Below are positions 1-5,986 of a stretch of DNA of 14,556 nucleotides, piece after piece. Every line of letters begins with the position of its first letter. Position 1 is the first letter of the stretch. The notes under the pieces are model-generated. The model was given only the letters and a program-made list of their open reading frames with translations, searched no databases and was not told the origin of the DNA. The DNA is from JBEKTY01 sp049515555. Its GTDB lineage: Bacteria > Planctomycetota > Planctomycetia > Pirellulales > Thermoguttaceae. The stretch covers positions 1 to 14,556 of the forward strand of contig JBEKTY010000185.1 of NCBI GenBank assembly GCA_049515555.1, written 5' to 3'. Position numbers and translations under genes: made by a program.

Positions 1-2560
1 CCAGTTGGCTGTAGCCGTTCGGCCCCGTCACCAGCACGTCGTTGCTGTCCAGCGTGGAAACATTCACCGCCACGCTGTCGGCGTAAGTGACCGTGAAGGT
101 CTCCGTCGTCCCGCCCGCCGTTGTAACATTCCGAGCATTGTACGCGGATACGGTGGGCGGGGTCGCGTTGCCAAGGTAGCCCTCGACGGAACTGCCAAGG
201 CCGCTCCCGCCGATCTGGCTCTGAGATTGGATCCAATAGTAGTAAGGTTGCGCGTTGTTGGCCGTGGTGTCGTCGTAGCTCGTCCCGGTCAGGCTGGCGG
301 ATGTGATTAAAGAAGCCGCGGTTGGATCGTTGGTAGTGCCGCGCCAGACCTCGTACCCCGTAGCCTCCGCTGCGTTCCAAGTCAAATGCACGTGATCGGA
401 GTAGCTGCCCTGGCTTGCCATTACGCCTGTCGGCGATGGAAGGGTGGGCTCTATATCATAGATAAGGCCGCAGATATTGTTAAAGGAGATTCCCCCCGCA
501 TCGATTGTGGGAAGGGAGTACCAGTCGTTATTGCCATTCGCGTTACCGTAACCCGGCCCCCAGCCCAGGTCGACGTGAAAGGTATTGTTGCAGCTATTGT
601 ATCCATCGACTACTACCTCATGCGCGTTTGCCCAATCACTCGTGCAATCAATGTAGAGGAGTACAGGCTGGTTCGACTCGATGTTCGAAATGACAGTTGA
701 CTCGACGGCGTTCCAGTCGTCACTGATATCCGCCGACTCAAAGCCAAACTTGGCAAAAGTCGCGTTTGTAGCCAAGGCGGCAGATCCCGCATCGGAGTAA
801 TTCATCTGCGTCTTGATGCCCACCGCAAAGCTAAGGAGCGACTCTTCTTCGGCGCTACCGTCGTACGTGATCGAGGATAGGTCCGTGTTGAGCGTCGAAA
901 ACGACGGGAAGTCATACGTCGCAGAGTCCGCATCAATATTGATCGAGCCATCAGGCCCTTGAGATGTGTAGCTGTCGCTTGTTGAGAAGGCAATGCTCTG
1001 CGGGAAGCGCCAATGATAGAGAACCTGCGCCTCCGCCGTTGCAACACAACCGGTTAGGCAGCGATCGCCGTTCTCGGGATCTAATGGGCAATACTGGTCC
1101 CAGTCCGTCGTGCCGTCAATCGACCCGGCCTGGTCCCACGCGGAAAACGTAAACAATGGTCCCCACGTGCTACCGGACTGGTACTCGAGCTCGAACGCGC
1201 CGATATCCACTGTTCCGTTTACAATGCGCGGCAACCCGCGCTGATCCGTGGTCAGCGCATTGCCGCCGGCGTCAACCGCCAGGCTGTTGCTTCCGGCGTC
1301 GATGGCCGGGCTGCCGCCCAAGAGCGCCATGGTTTGCGTTGGTCCGCCGTTGTCGTTCAGCGATCCAAGCTCCGGGTTCAGCGGGGAGGCGCTGGTGCCG
1401 GTGAGGTCGCTGCCGTTCCAACCGCTACTGTAATCGGTTTCGCCGATCAGGTTGTGGCCGAGGGAATTAAAGCTGCCGTAGGCGTCGGGACCCTGCTTAT
1501 CTGCGCTGTTCCCGGCGACGATGGTGTTTGCGAGGGTAAACTTTCCTGCTGGGGCAGCGTTGCAGATTCCCCCGCCGGCAGAGCTAGTGCCAACGTTGTT
1601 CGAGACGGTCACGTTGGTCAGAGTCGCGTTTCCACCGGTATCGTTGTAGATGCCGCCACCGCCGTAGTTATTGCCGGCGGCACCCAGGGCGGTATTGCCT
1701 GAGATAGTGACGTTGGTCAGCGTCGCGGTCCCGTCGTTGTAGATGCCGCCGCCTTGGCCACCCTGGACCCCGTATTCCAATACGTCATTACTGTTAGTGT
1801 TGTCAGAAATGGTGACGCCGGTCAGCGTCACAGTACCGTTGTTGCAGATGCCGCCTGCATTGTTGCGCGAGACGGTGGTGTCGGTGACGTTCATGGTCCC
1901 GCCGTAGTTTAGGATGCCGCAGCAGAAGCTGTCCGAAATCGTGGCACCGGTCAGCGTCGCGGTTCCCTTGTTGATCATGCCTTCGAACATGTCGGAAACG
2001 GTGACGTTCGCCAACGTCATGGACCCGCCCTGGTTGCTGATGCCGCAAACCTCGTTGCCCAAGTGGGCCGAGACGGTAACGTTCGTCAGCCCCGCGGTTC
2101 CATCATTGTTGATAGAGGCGTCCCAAAAAGTGATGCCGGCGATATTCGCGGTGACGTTGGAGTCGATCATGAGAGCCATTTTGCTGACCGTCACCCCCGC
2201 CGCCGGACCGGTGATGGTGGTCGGTTGGCTGGTGTTGCTCAACTCAAGATCGTTGCTGAGCGCGATGGTCTGGGCCGAGGCGAACACTGTGGGGTCGAAC
2301 GTAATCGTCGTCGGGGTTGTGCTCGAATTGGCCGTGGCAATCGCGTTTCGCAGGCTGATCTGGCCGCTGCCCTGCGGATACAACACGTCAGCCGTCATGT
2401 TGTTGACGACGACGCTGGTCAGCAGCACGCGGTCCTCAAGCGGCTCAAAAACGAGCCGGCGGTGACTGTGGCCGCGGCGCCAGAGCGCCCTCCCTCGCGC
2501 CTTGGCGGCACGATGTTCGGATTGTGGAGGACCGCTTAGAAATCGAAGACCTCGGCTCAT
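1..2560 (-). CDS. Large exported LEPR-motif protein: beta-helix repeats, C10 (streptopain-like) peptidase domain and FnIII domain; C-terminus cut by window edge
   Basis: The frame is open from ATG at 2558-2560 to the left edge, giving 853 codons and no stop, so the C-terminus is missing. Residues 1-35 are basic, followed by EPLEDRVLL at 39-47, the N-terminal LEPR-type motif of planctomycete surface or exported proteins. Residues about 148-345 repeat a pattern like LTNVTISxN...GGGIYN, typical of a right-handed beta-helix. Residues about 350-458 (GGPTQTMALL, SPAIDAGS, DQRGLPR, DIGAFE) match a choice-of-anchor-Q-type segment. Residues about 480-690 resemble peptidase family C10: WDQYCP with Gln489, GCVATAEAQ with nucleophile Cys505, HEVVVDGY with His647, and FHVDLGWG with Trp667. 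Residues about 706-790 look like FnIII (HLTWNAAEATGYEVWRG), followed by the start of an Ig-like domain. It is probably an exported adhesin-like protein with protease activity. The substrate is unknown. AAGGAG lies 10 nt before the start. Confidence 0.9.
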   Translation of the reverse strand, partial: MSRGLRFLSGPPQSEHRAAKARGRALWRRGHSHRRLVFEPLEDRVLLTSVVVNNMTADVLYPQGSGQISLRNAIATANSSTTPTTITFDPTVFASAQTIALSNDLELSNTSQPTTITGPAAGVTVSKMALMIDSNVTANIAGITFWDASINNDGTAGLTNVTVSAHLGNEVCGISNQGGSMTLANVTVSDMFEGMINKGTATLTGATISDSFCCGILNYGGTMNVTDTTVSRNNAGGICNNGTVTLTGVTISDNTNSNDVLEYGVQGGQGGGIYNDGTATLTNVTISGNTALGAAGNNYGGGGIYNDTGGNATLTNVTVSNNVGTSSAGGGICNAAPAGKFTLANTIVAGNSADKQGPDAYGSFNSLGHNLIGETDYSSGWNGSDLTGTSASPLNPELGSLNDNGGPTQTMALLGGSPAIDAGSNSLAVDAGGNALTTDQRGLPRIVNGTVDIGAFELEYQSGSTWGPLFTFSAWDQAGSIDGTTDWDQYCPLDPENGDRCLTGCVATAEAQVLYHWRFPQSIAFSTSDSYTSQGPDGSINIDADSATYDFPSFSTLNTDLSSITYDGSAEEESLLSFAVGIKTQMNYSDAGSAALATNATFAKFGFESADISDDWNAVESTVISNIESNQPVLLYIDCTSDWANAHEVVVDGYNSCNNTFHVDLGWGPGYGNANGNNDWYSLPTIDAGGISFNNICGLIYDIEPTLPSPTGVMASQGSYSDHVHLTWNAAEATGYEVWRGTTNDPTAASLITSASLTGTSYDDTTANNAQPYYYWIQSQSQIGGSGLGSSVEGYLGNATPPTVSAYNARNVTTAGGTTETFTVTYADSVAVNVSTLDSNDVLVTGPNGYSQL
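1540..2125 (-). repeat. Degenerate coding repeats of the beta-helix
   Basis: Inside the large surface-protein gene, seven or eight coils of roughly 22-30 codons recur. The protein pattern is G-T-x-T-L-T-N-V-T-(I/V)-S-x-N-x...G-G-I-x-N. At DNA level, variants of ACGCTGACCAACGTCAC recur on the minus strand. The drift between copies suggests an old protein repeat rather than a recent expansion. Confidence 0.65.
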
Positions 2561-2570
2561 AATGATCTCT

Positions 2571-2576
2571 CTCCTT
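2571..2576 (-). promoter_or_regulatory. Ribosome binding site of the LEPR/C10 protein
   Basis: The minus strand reads AAGGAG, 10 nt before the ATG at 2560. It supports this start, which also places the LEPR-type motif at residues 39-47, where such motifs usually lie. Confidence 0.6.
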
Positions 2577-3146
2577 ACGAAGTCCGTAGCACAAGCCGGA
2601 TACCGGCCCGGCTCGGCGCGGGCGAATGAACCACGAAGAGGAAGTCCCGGCCGGATGCCGGGCGCAGCAATCCCTCGATTCCAGCAACCGTTTCCGGCTG
2701 GATCAACATGCGGCCGGTTGGGCTCCGCTTTGACTCCCGAGAGAGACCCGGCAACCCCCAATCCGTACCCAATCCCTGCCAAGGTCCGGCCGACCATGAG
2801 GGAAGACCTCGCGGCGTCGGCCGAAAACGGGCACTCATCGGCGGGAACATGTTTGCGCCCCCCACCATCCTGCCCCGGTCCCTGTCTGTTTGCAAACCGC
2901 CAGGAGTGGGGAATTGCCCCAGTTATCGCACCCCTTTCGCAAGAAGTCAATAAACCCCCAGAAAAAAGAACGAGGGGGGAGGGATGAGGGGTGAGGGGGG
3001 AGTGGCGAGTGGGGAGGGGTGAGGGATGAGGGTGGAGGGCGGCGGGGGAGGAAGTTTTCAGTGTTCGGTGTTCGGTTTTCAGCAGGGGCCGGATTACGGA
3101 ATACCGGCCGACTGGGCGGAAGGTCGGGATGGAACACTGATTTACG
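2577..3146. other. Gene-free upstream region with a G-rich simple stretch
   Basis: I see no convincing gene here. The open frames in this stretch have arbitrary composition and no recognisable domain. The half nearest 2577 is the presumed 5' leader and promoter region of the large minus-strand surface gene, but no clear promoter stands out. From about 2970 to 3056 the plus strand is a low-complexity purine run built from GAGGGATGAGG, GTGAGGGG and GGGGAGG blocks. At 3057-3085 comes TTTTCAGTGTTCGGTGTTCGG, split here as TTTTCAG plus two TGTTCGG units. A closely related stretch occurs again near 4250-4276. Confidence 0.5.
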
Positions 3147-3270
3147 GTAAGCGTTCACGGCATGGAAAGTAGCAGGCACGCTCCGCGTGCCGTCCGCTGA
3201 ATCGGACAAAGGTTTGGCGGACGGCACACGGAGTGTGCCTGCTACCTTGGCGCGGCCCGTGAACGCTTAC
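3147..3270. repeat. Nested palindromic element (two-hairpin type)
   Basis: The outer arms at 3147-3160 and 3257-3270 are a perfect 14-nt inverted repeat. The inner 29-nt arms at 3169-3197 and 3217-3245 pair with two mismatches. Each inner arm also holds its own perfect small hairpin: GGCACGC-TCC-GCGTGCC on the left and GGCACAC-GGA-GTGTGCC on the right. The bases that differ between arms are compensated within each arm. The 27 nt at 3222-3248 recur identically at 12447-12473. Confidence 0.85.
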
Positions 3271-3275
3271 GATTT

Positions 3276-3334
3276 ACGCTAATCTGCGCTAATCGGGCCC
3301 AACGCAATCAGCGTTTATCAGCGTGAATTAGCGT
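3276..3334. repeat. Imperfect palindrome with ACGCTAAT / ATTAGCGT ends
   Basis: ACGCTAAT at 3276-3283 is the exact reverse complement of ATTAGCGT at 3327-3334. Between them lie further GCTAAT and CAGCG motifs (GCGCTAAT, ATCAGCGT twice). It directly follows the preceding nested element, so the two may have accumulated together. Confidence 0.6.
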
Positions 3335-3362
3335 TCCCCCCTTCCGCCCGCCGCCTTTCGCT

Positions 3363-3441
3363 GGGAAAAAGGGGACAGGCACCATTTGTGCGAAGCACCC
3401 TCCGGGCCGTTCCGGCAAATGGTGCCTGTCCCCTTTTTCCC
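3363..3441. repeat. 26-nt perfect inverted repeat
   Basis: Positions 3363-3388 (beginning GGGAAAAAGGGGACAGGC) and 3416-3441 are perfect reverse complements around a 27-nt GC-rich loop. A transcript would form a 26-bp hairpin whose 3' arm ends in a short T run, so it could act as a terminator in either direction. No gene lies next to it to need one, so a repetitive element is the likelier reading. Confidence 0.85.
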
Positions 3442-3476
3442 TCCCAAGATCATGCAAGGTCATTTACGTTTTGATC

Positions 3477-3506
3477 TAGACAACTGTACAGGTCTCGTGT
3501 TATAAT
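3477..3506 (+). promoter_or_regulatory. Possible sigma70-like promoter reading into the palindromes
   Basis: TAGACA at 3477-3482 and a consensus TATAAT at 3501-3506 are 18 nt apart. The region is unusually AT-rich for this window. Transcription would run rightward into the palindromic repeat at 3528-3607 and not into any gene, so this could serve a small RNA or be chance. Confidence 0.25.
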
Positions 3507-3527
3507 CCCGGCTGCCGCGGGCTCAAT

Positions 3528-3607
3528 GTAGTAGGCACACGCCGTGTGCCGTTTTCCGCACACGGCGTGTGCGGGCTACATTGCGGCACACGGCGTGTGC
3601 CTACTAC
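3528..3607. repeat. Three-unit palindromic repeat around GCACACGGCGTGTGC
   Basis: Left arm 3528-3551 and right arm 3584-3607 are a perfect 24-nt inverted repeat starting GTAGTAGGCACACGCC. Each arm contains the near-palindrome GCACAC-GCC/GGC-GTGTGC. A third, central copy (CGCACACGGCGTGTGCG) sits near 3557-3573. It resembles the element at 3169-3245 in the GTAG(C/T)AGGCAC edge and in architecture, so the two are probably related. Confidence 0.8.
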
Positions 3608-3640
3608 TTTGGCCGGCCTTGATCTTTGACAATTGAGGGT

Positions 3641-3747
3641 AGCCACGGATTGAACACGGATGAAACACGGACAAGAGCAATCTGTTGCCTGGTTTGGCTC
3701 ACGTCCAAGAAGCATTTCCGTGTTCAATCCGTGTTTCATCCGTGGCT
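3641..3747. repeat. Inverted repeat of CCACGGATGAACACGG type
   Basis: AGCCACGGAT at 3641-3650 is the reverse complement of ATCCGTGGCT at 3738-3747. The arms continue with blocks GAACACGGAT and GAAACACGGA, whose order differs between the two sides, so the full 31-nt arms pair imperfectly. The spacer of about 45 nt has no recognisable content. Open frames across it give arbitrary peptides. Confidence 0.65.
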
Positions 3748-3922
3748 GTTTACTCGTGTACGTCGCGACTGAAATCAGCGGCGGGCGAAGCCGGAACTGG
3801 CACGGCGGTTGCTCTGGCAAGATGGGTCGCCCCGCCCCCTCGAACGGCAAAATTTCCTATGTGCACGCCGGGTTTGGCGCGTGCCGCCGGAAAAGTGGTT
3901 AAATGTTTACTAGTTCGCTAAT

Positions 3923-4147
3923 GTATCGTATTTCCCGGGCGATACGCTCAAAAGGCCCGAAATTTCCCCCACCTTTGGAACGCCCGGCGGGCCGTTTTGA
4001 GACGAAAACAAAAACATGTGCAACACGTACCTCACAAGTTGTATGAACTTACGCACGATGGGCAGAATCGCTGATGCAGGCCGGCAAACGGGTTACTGAC
4101 TTGTGCAACACCGGAGCCTCCCGAAAGTCCCGTCAAAGTGTTGCACA
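3923..4147. other. Structured gene-free stretch with three TGTGCAACAC motifs; possible noncoding RNA or operator region
   Basis: Two hairpins lie next to each other: GTATCG (3923-3928) with CGATAC (3940-3945), and TCAAAAGGCCCG (3948-3959) with CGGGCCGTTTTGA (3988-4000), the latter with one bulged base. The 10-mer TGTGCAACAC then occurs at 4017-4026 and 4102-4111, and inverted at 4138-4147. The last two can pair across a 26-nt loop. The base composition is more AT-rich than the surroundings. I recognise no known riboswitch or RNA family. It could be a small RNA, an operator cluster, or repeat debris. Confidence 0.25.
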
Positions 4148-4201
4148 CATGGAATGTTCACTCCGCAGGTAATCTTCTTCGGCAGAGGGGGGAAAAGTGG
4201 G

Positions 4202-4229
4202 ATTAGGGATTGGGGATTAGGGATTAGGG
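4202..4229 (+). repeat. ATTRGGG heptamer tandem repeat
   Basis: Four consecutive heptamers read ATTAGGG, ATTGGGG, ATTAGGG, ATTAGGG. It lies in the gene-free side of dprA, downstream of its stop codon. Confidence 0.8.
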
Positions 4230-4283
4230 GCGAGGGGCGGAGCAGCAAGTTTTCAGTTCTCAGTGTTCGGTGTTCAGCAAGGA

Positions 4284-4314
4284 CTGACAACTGACAACTG
4301 ACAACTGACAACTG
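4284..4314. repeat. CTGACAA heptamer tandem repeat abutting the dprA stop
   Basis: Four perfect CTGACAA copies (4284-4311) plus CTG end one base before the dprA stop codon (4316-4318 on the minus strand). In the dprA direction the stop TAG is followed after one base by CAGTTGT repeated. Confidence 0.85.
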
Positions 4315-4315
4315 C

Positions 4316-5449
4316 CTACAGCCTGACGACGCTCGTGCCGCTCAGGCGGCGGATGAGGTGTTTCATCTCCAGGACGCTGAGCGTGGCCAGGACTTGCGGC
4401 ACGGGCAGACCGCTGGCGGCCACGATCTGGTCTACCGTGGTGGTCTCGGCCCGGACGGCGTCCAGCACTTGTCGCTCCAGGTCGTTGAGCGTGAGCTCGG
4501 CCGGGTGGTGGACGGTTCGGCCGTCGTCGCGGGGCACGGCCTCGACCAGCGGGCCGAGCTGCTCCAACACGTCGTCGGCCGACTCGATGAGCGTCGCCCC
4601 GTCGCGAATCAGGCGGTGGCAGCCGCGGGAGGCGCGGCTCTCGACGTTGCCGGGCAGGGCGAACACGTCGCGACCCTGTTCCATGGCGTGCCGGGCGGTG
4701 ATCAGGGCCCCGGAACGCTCGGCGGCCTCGACCACGATCACACCCAGCGCCAGGCCGCTGATCAGGCGGTTGCGCTGGGGGAAGGTGCCGCCCAGGGGCG
4801 CCGATCGCGGCGGCTGCTCGCTCAGGAGGGCCCCGCAGCCGGTAATCTGCCGGGCCAGGGCGTTGTGCTCGGGGGGATAGACGTGCAGCACGCCGCTGGC
4901 CAGGACGGCCAGGGTGCGGCCGCCGGCCTCCAGGGCCGCCCGATGGGCCACGGCGTCGATGCCGCGGGCCAGCCCGCTGACGACCGTCAGGCCGGCGCGG
5001 CTCAGGCTGCCGGCCAGCCGCTCGGCCTGCCGCAGGCCGTAGGCCGTGGCGTGCCGCGTGCCCACAATGCCGATGGCCAGACCATCGGCGGCCGCGAGCG
5101 TGCCTTGCACGAACAGCAGGCCCGGCGGATCGTGGATCTCGCGGAGCATCCGCGGGTAGCGCGGATCGGATTCGGTGATGATCTGGATGCCGTGTTGGGC
5201 GCAGAGATCGATCTCGGCTTGGGCGTCGATCCCCTCGGCGGCGGCGATCCGCCCGGCGAGCGTAGGCCCCACGCCCTCGATTTGCCGCAGGTCGCTGGGG
5301 GCGGCGGCCAGCACGGCGGCGGCCGATCCGAAGCGCGCCAGCAGCTTCCGCCGCGTGAGCGGGCCCACGCCCTCGATCAATCCCAGCCGGACGGCATCGA
5401 GCAGGTCGTCGCCGGCCGGGTGGGGGCTGTCGCTGGGAGGCTCGCTCAT
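4316..5449 (-). CDS. dprA: DNA-processing protein DprA
   Basis: The 377-residue product matches DprA/Smf, a cytoplasmic protein that binds incoming single-stranded DNA during natural transformation and loads RecA on it. Residues about 16-70 form a helix-hairpin-helix region (IEGVGP at 25-30 and again IEGVGP at 57-62). Residues about 80-290 form the Rossmann-like core with GIVGTR (127-132), SGLARGID (158-165), GTFPQRNRLISGL (221-233), SGALITA (246-252), FALPG (263-267) and LIRDGA (280-285). Residues about 318-377 look like the C-terminal winged-helix domain. The start is ATG, but no Shine-Dalgarno sequence precedes it. Instead a CCCCTCAA tandem array begins 3 nt upstream. No other competence gene is in view, and many non-competent bacteria keep dprA, so competence is not implied. 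Confidence 0.95.
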   Translation of the reverse strand: MSEPPSDSPHPAGDDLLDAVRLGLIEGVGPLTRRKLLARFGSAAAVLAAAPSDLRQIEGVGPTLAGRIAAAEGIDAQAEIDLCAQHGIQIITESDPRYPRMLREIHDPPGLLFVQGTLAAADGLAIGIVGTRHATAYGLRQAERLAGSLSRAGLTVVSGLARGIDAVAHRAALEAGGRTLAVLASGVLHVYPPEHNALARQITGCGALLSEQPPRSAPLGGTFPQRNRLISGLALGVIVVEAAERSGALITARHAMEQGRDVFALPGNVESRASRGCHRLIRDGATLIESADDVLEQLGPLVEAVPRDDGRTVHHPAELTLNDLERQVLDAVRAETTTVDQIVAASGLPVPQVLATLSVLEMKHLIRRLSGTSVVRL

Positions 5450-5452
5450 GGG

Positions 5453-5524
5453 GAGGGGTTGAGGGGTTAAGGGGTTGAGGGGTTAAGGGGTTAAGGGGTT
5501 GAGGGGTTGAGGGGTTGAGGGGTT
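5453..5524. repeat. (G/A)AGGGGTT octamer tandem repeat directly upstream of dprA
   Basis: Nine consecutive octamers, GAGGGGTT or AAGGGGTT, occupy 5453-5524, and a partial tenth follows. The array ends 3 nt before the dprA ATG, taking the place where a ribosome binding site would be. Copy number could be variable. Confidence 0.9.
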
Positions 5525-5589
5525 AAGGGTCTGCTGCTCGCTTCTTGTCCGGCTGTTCGGTGTCCGGCGACCGTTGGCCCTTGGCCGCT

Positions 5590-5665
5590 TCCCTTATCCC
5601 CTCATCCCCTAACCCCTCATCCCCTATTAGTCATCGCTCATCGCTCATAGCTCATTGCTCGCAGC
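5590..5665. repeat. Simple tandem repeats ending at the DUF6485 gene stop
   Basis: Positions 5595-5627 hold repeats of ATCCCCTC and AACCCCTC type, related to the octamer array at 5453-5524. Positions 5631-5665 hold five heptamers: TCATCGC, TCATCGC, TCATAGC, TCATTGC and TCGCAGC. The last base of this array is the first base of the minus-strand stop codon of the neighbouring small gene. Confidence 0.75.
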
Positions 5666-5862
5666 TATTTCCGGTCCGCCAGGCGGGCAAAATGCCCAAA
5701 CGACCGGTCGAAAGTCGCCTCGGCCTCGGCCGAGAAGCAGCAGGCCGGCAATTCCCGCGACCGGAGATGGTAACGCAGACACTCGCAGCACATCCCCTTT
5801 CGCGGGCAGGGATCGTACGTGCAGTTGCAATGTTTCAGGTTCTGGGCCGCTTTGCAGTCCAT
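5665..5862 (-). CDS. Cysteine-rich miniprotein, DUF6485 family
   Basis: The 65-residue product has nine cysteines at 3, 12, 14, 19, 25, 26, 28, 41 and 42. They are arranged as MDCK, HCNCTYDPC, RKGMCCECLRYH and ELPACC, followed by ATFDRSFGHFA. I recognise this as the DUF6485 pattern, a small family of unknown function. The Cys spacing suggests zinc or iron-sulfur binding, which is inference. A GGAG about 9 nt upstream supports the ATG. The gene is divergent from gltA with 124 nt between the starts. Its stop merges with a heptamer tandem repeat. The length appears complete for the family. Confidence 0.8.
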   Translation of the reverse strand: MDCKAAQNLKHCNCTYDPCPRKGMCCECLRYHLRSRELPACCFSAEAEATFDRSFGHFARLADRK

Positions 5863-5922
5863 GGAAAATGCTCCGTATTGCGAGACTCCAGCCAGGAGGG
5901 AAGAGGCGATTGTACCAGAGGA

Positions 5923-5950
5923 TTGATTTTTCCACGACCAACGCTATTAT
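5923..5950 (+). promoter_or_regulatory. Possible gltA promoter
   Basis: TTGATT at 5923-5928 and TATTAT at 5945-5950 are 16 nt apart, leaving 36 nt to the gltA start. The stretch is AT-rich in a GC-rich window. This is based on sigma70 consensus only. Confidence 0.4.
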
Positions 5951-5986
5951 AAAAGGCTTGATTTCCCCCTTTTTTCGGAGACAGCT

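Noticed and set aside
1914..2465. Plus-strand open frames across the surface-protein gene
   Set aside because: They mirror the beta-helix repeats on the opposite strand and give no recognisable protein.
2502..2987. Open frames upstream of the surface protein (both strands)
   Set aside because: No ribosome binding site, no domain, and different frames are equally long. They probably lie in leader or promoter DNA.
3363..3441. Rho-independent terminator
   Set aside because: The stem is strong and has T runs, but no gene ends nearby on either strand. The perfect 26-nt arms fit a dispersed element better.
3500..3921. Small open frames through the palindromes
   Set aside because: Peptides such as NPCFIRG are just translations of the CCGTGTTTCATCCGTGG repeat.
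4358..5470. Plus-strand open frame opposite dprA
   Set aside because: Its length follows from the GC bias of dprA codons. The composition is Gly/Gln/His/Arg-rich with no domain.
5453..5524. CRISPR array or telomere-like end
   Set aside because: Units are 8 nt with no spacers, and genes continue normally on both sides, so it is a simple tandem repeat.
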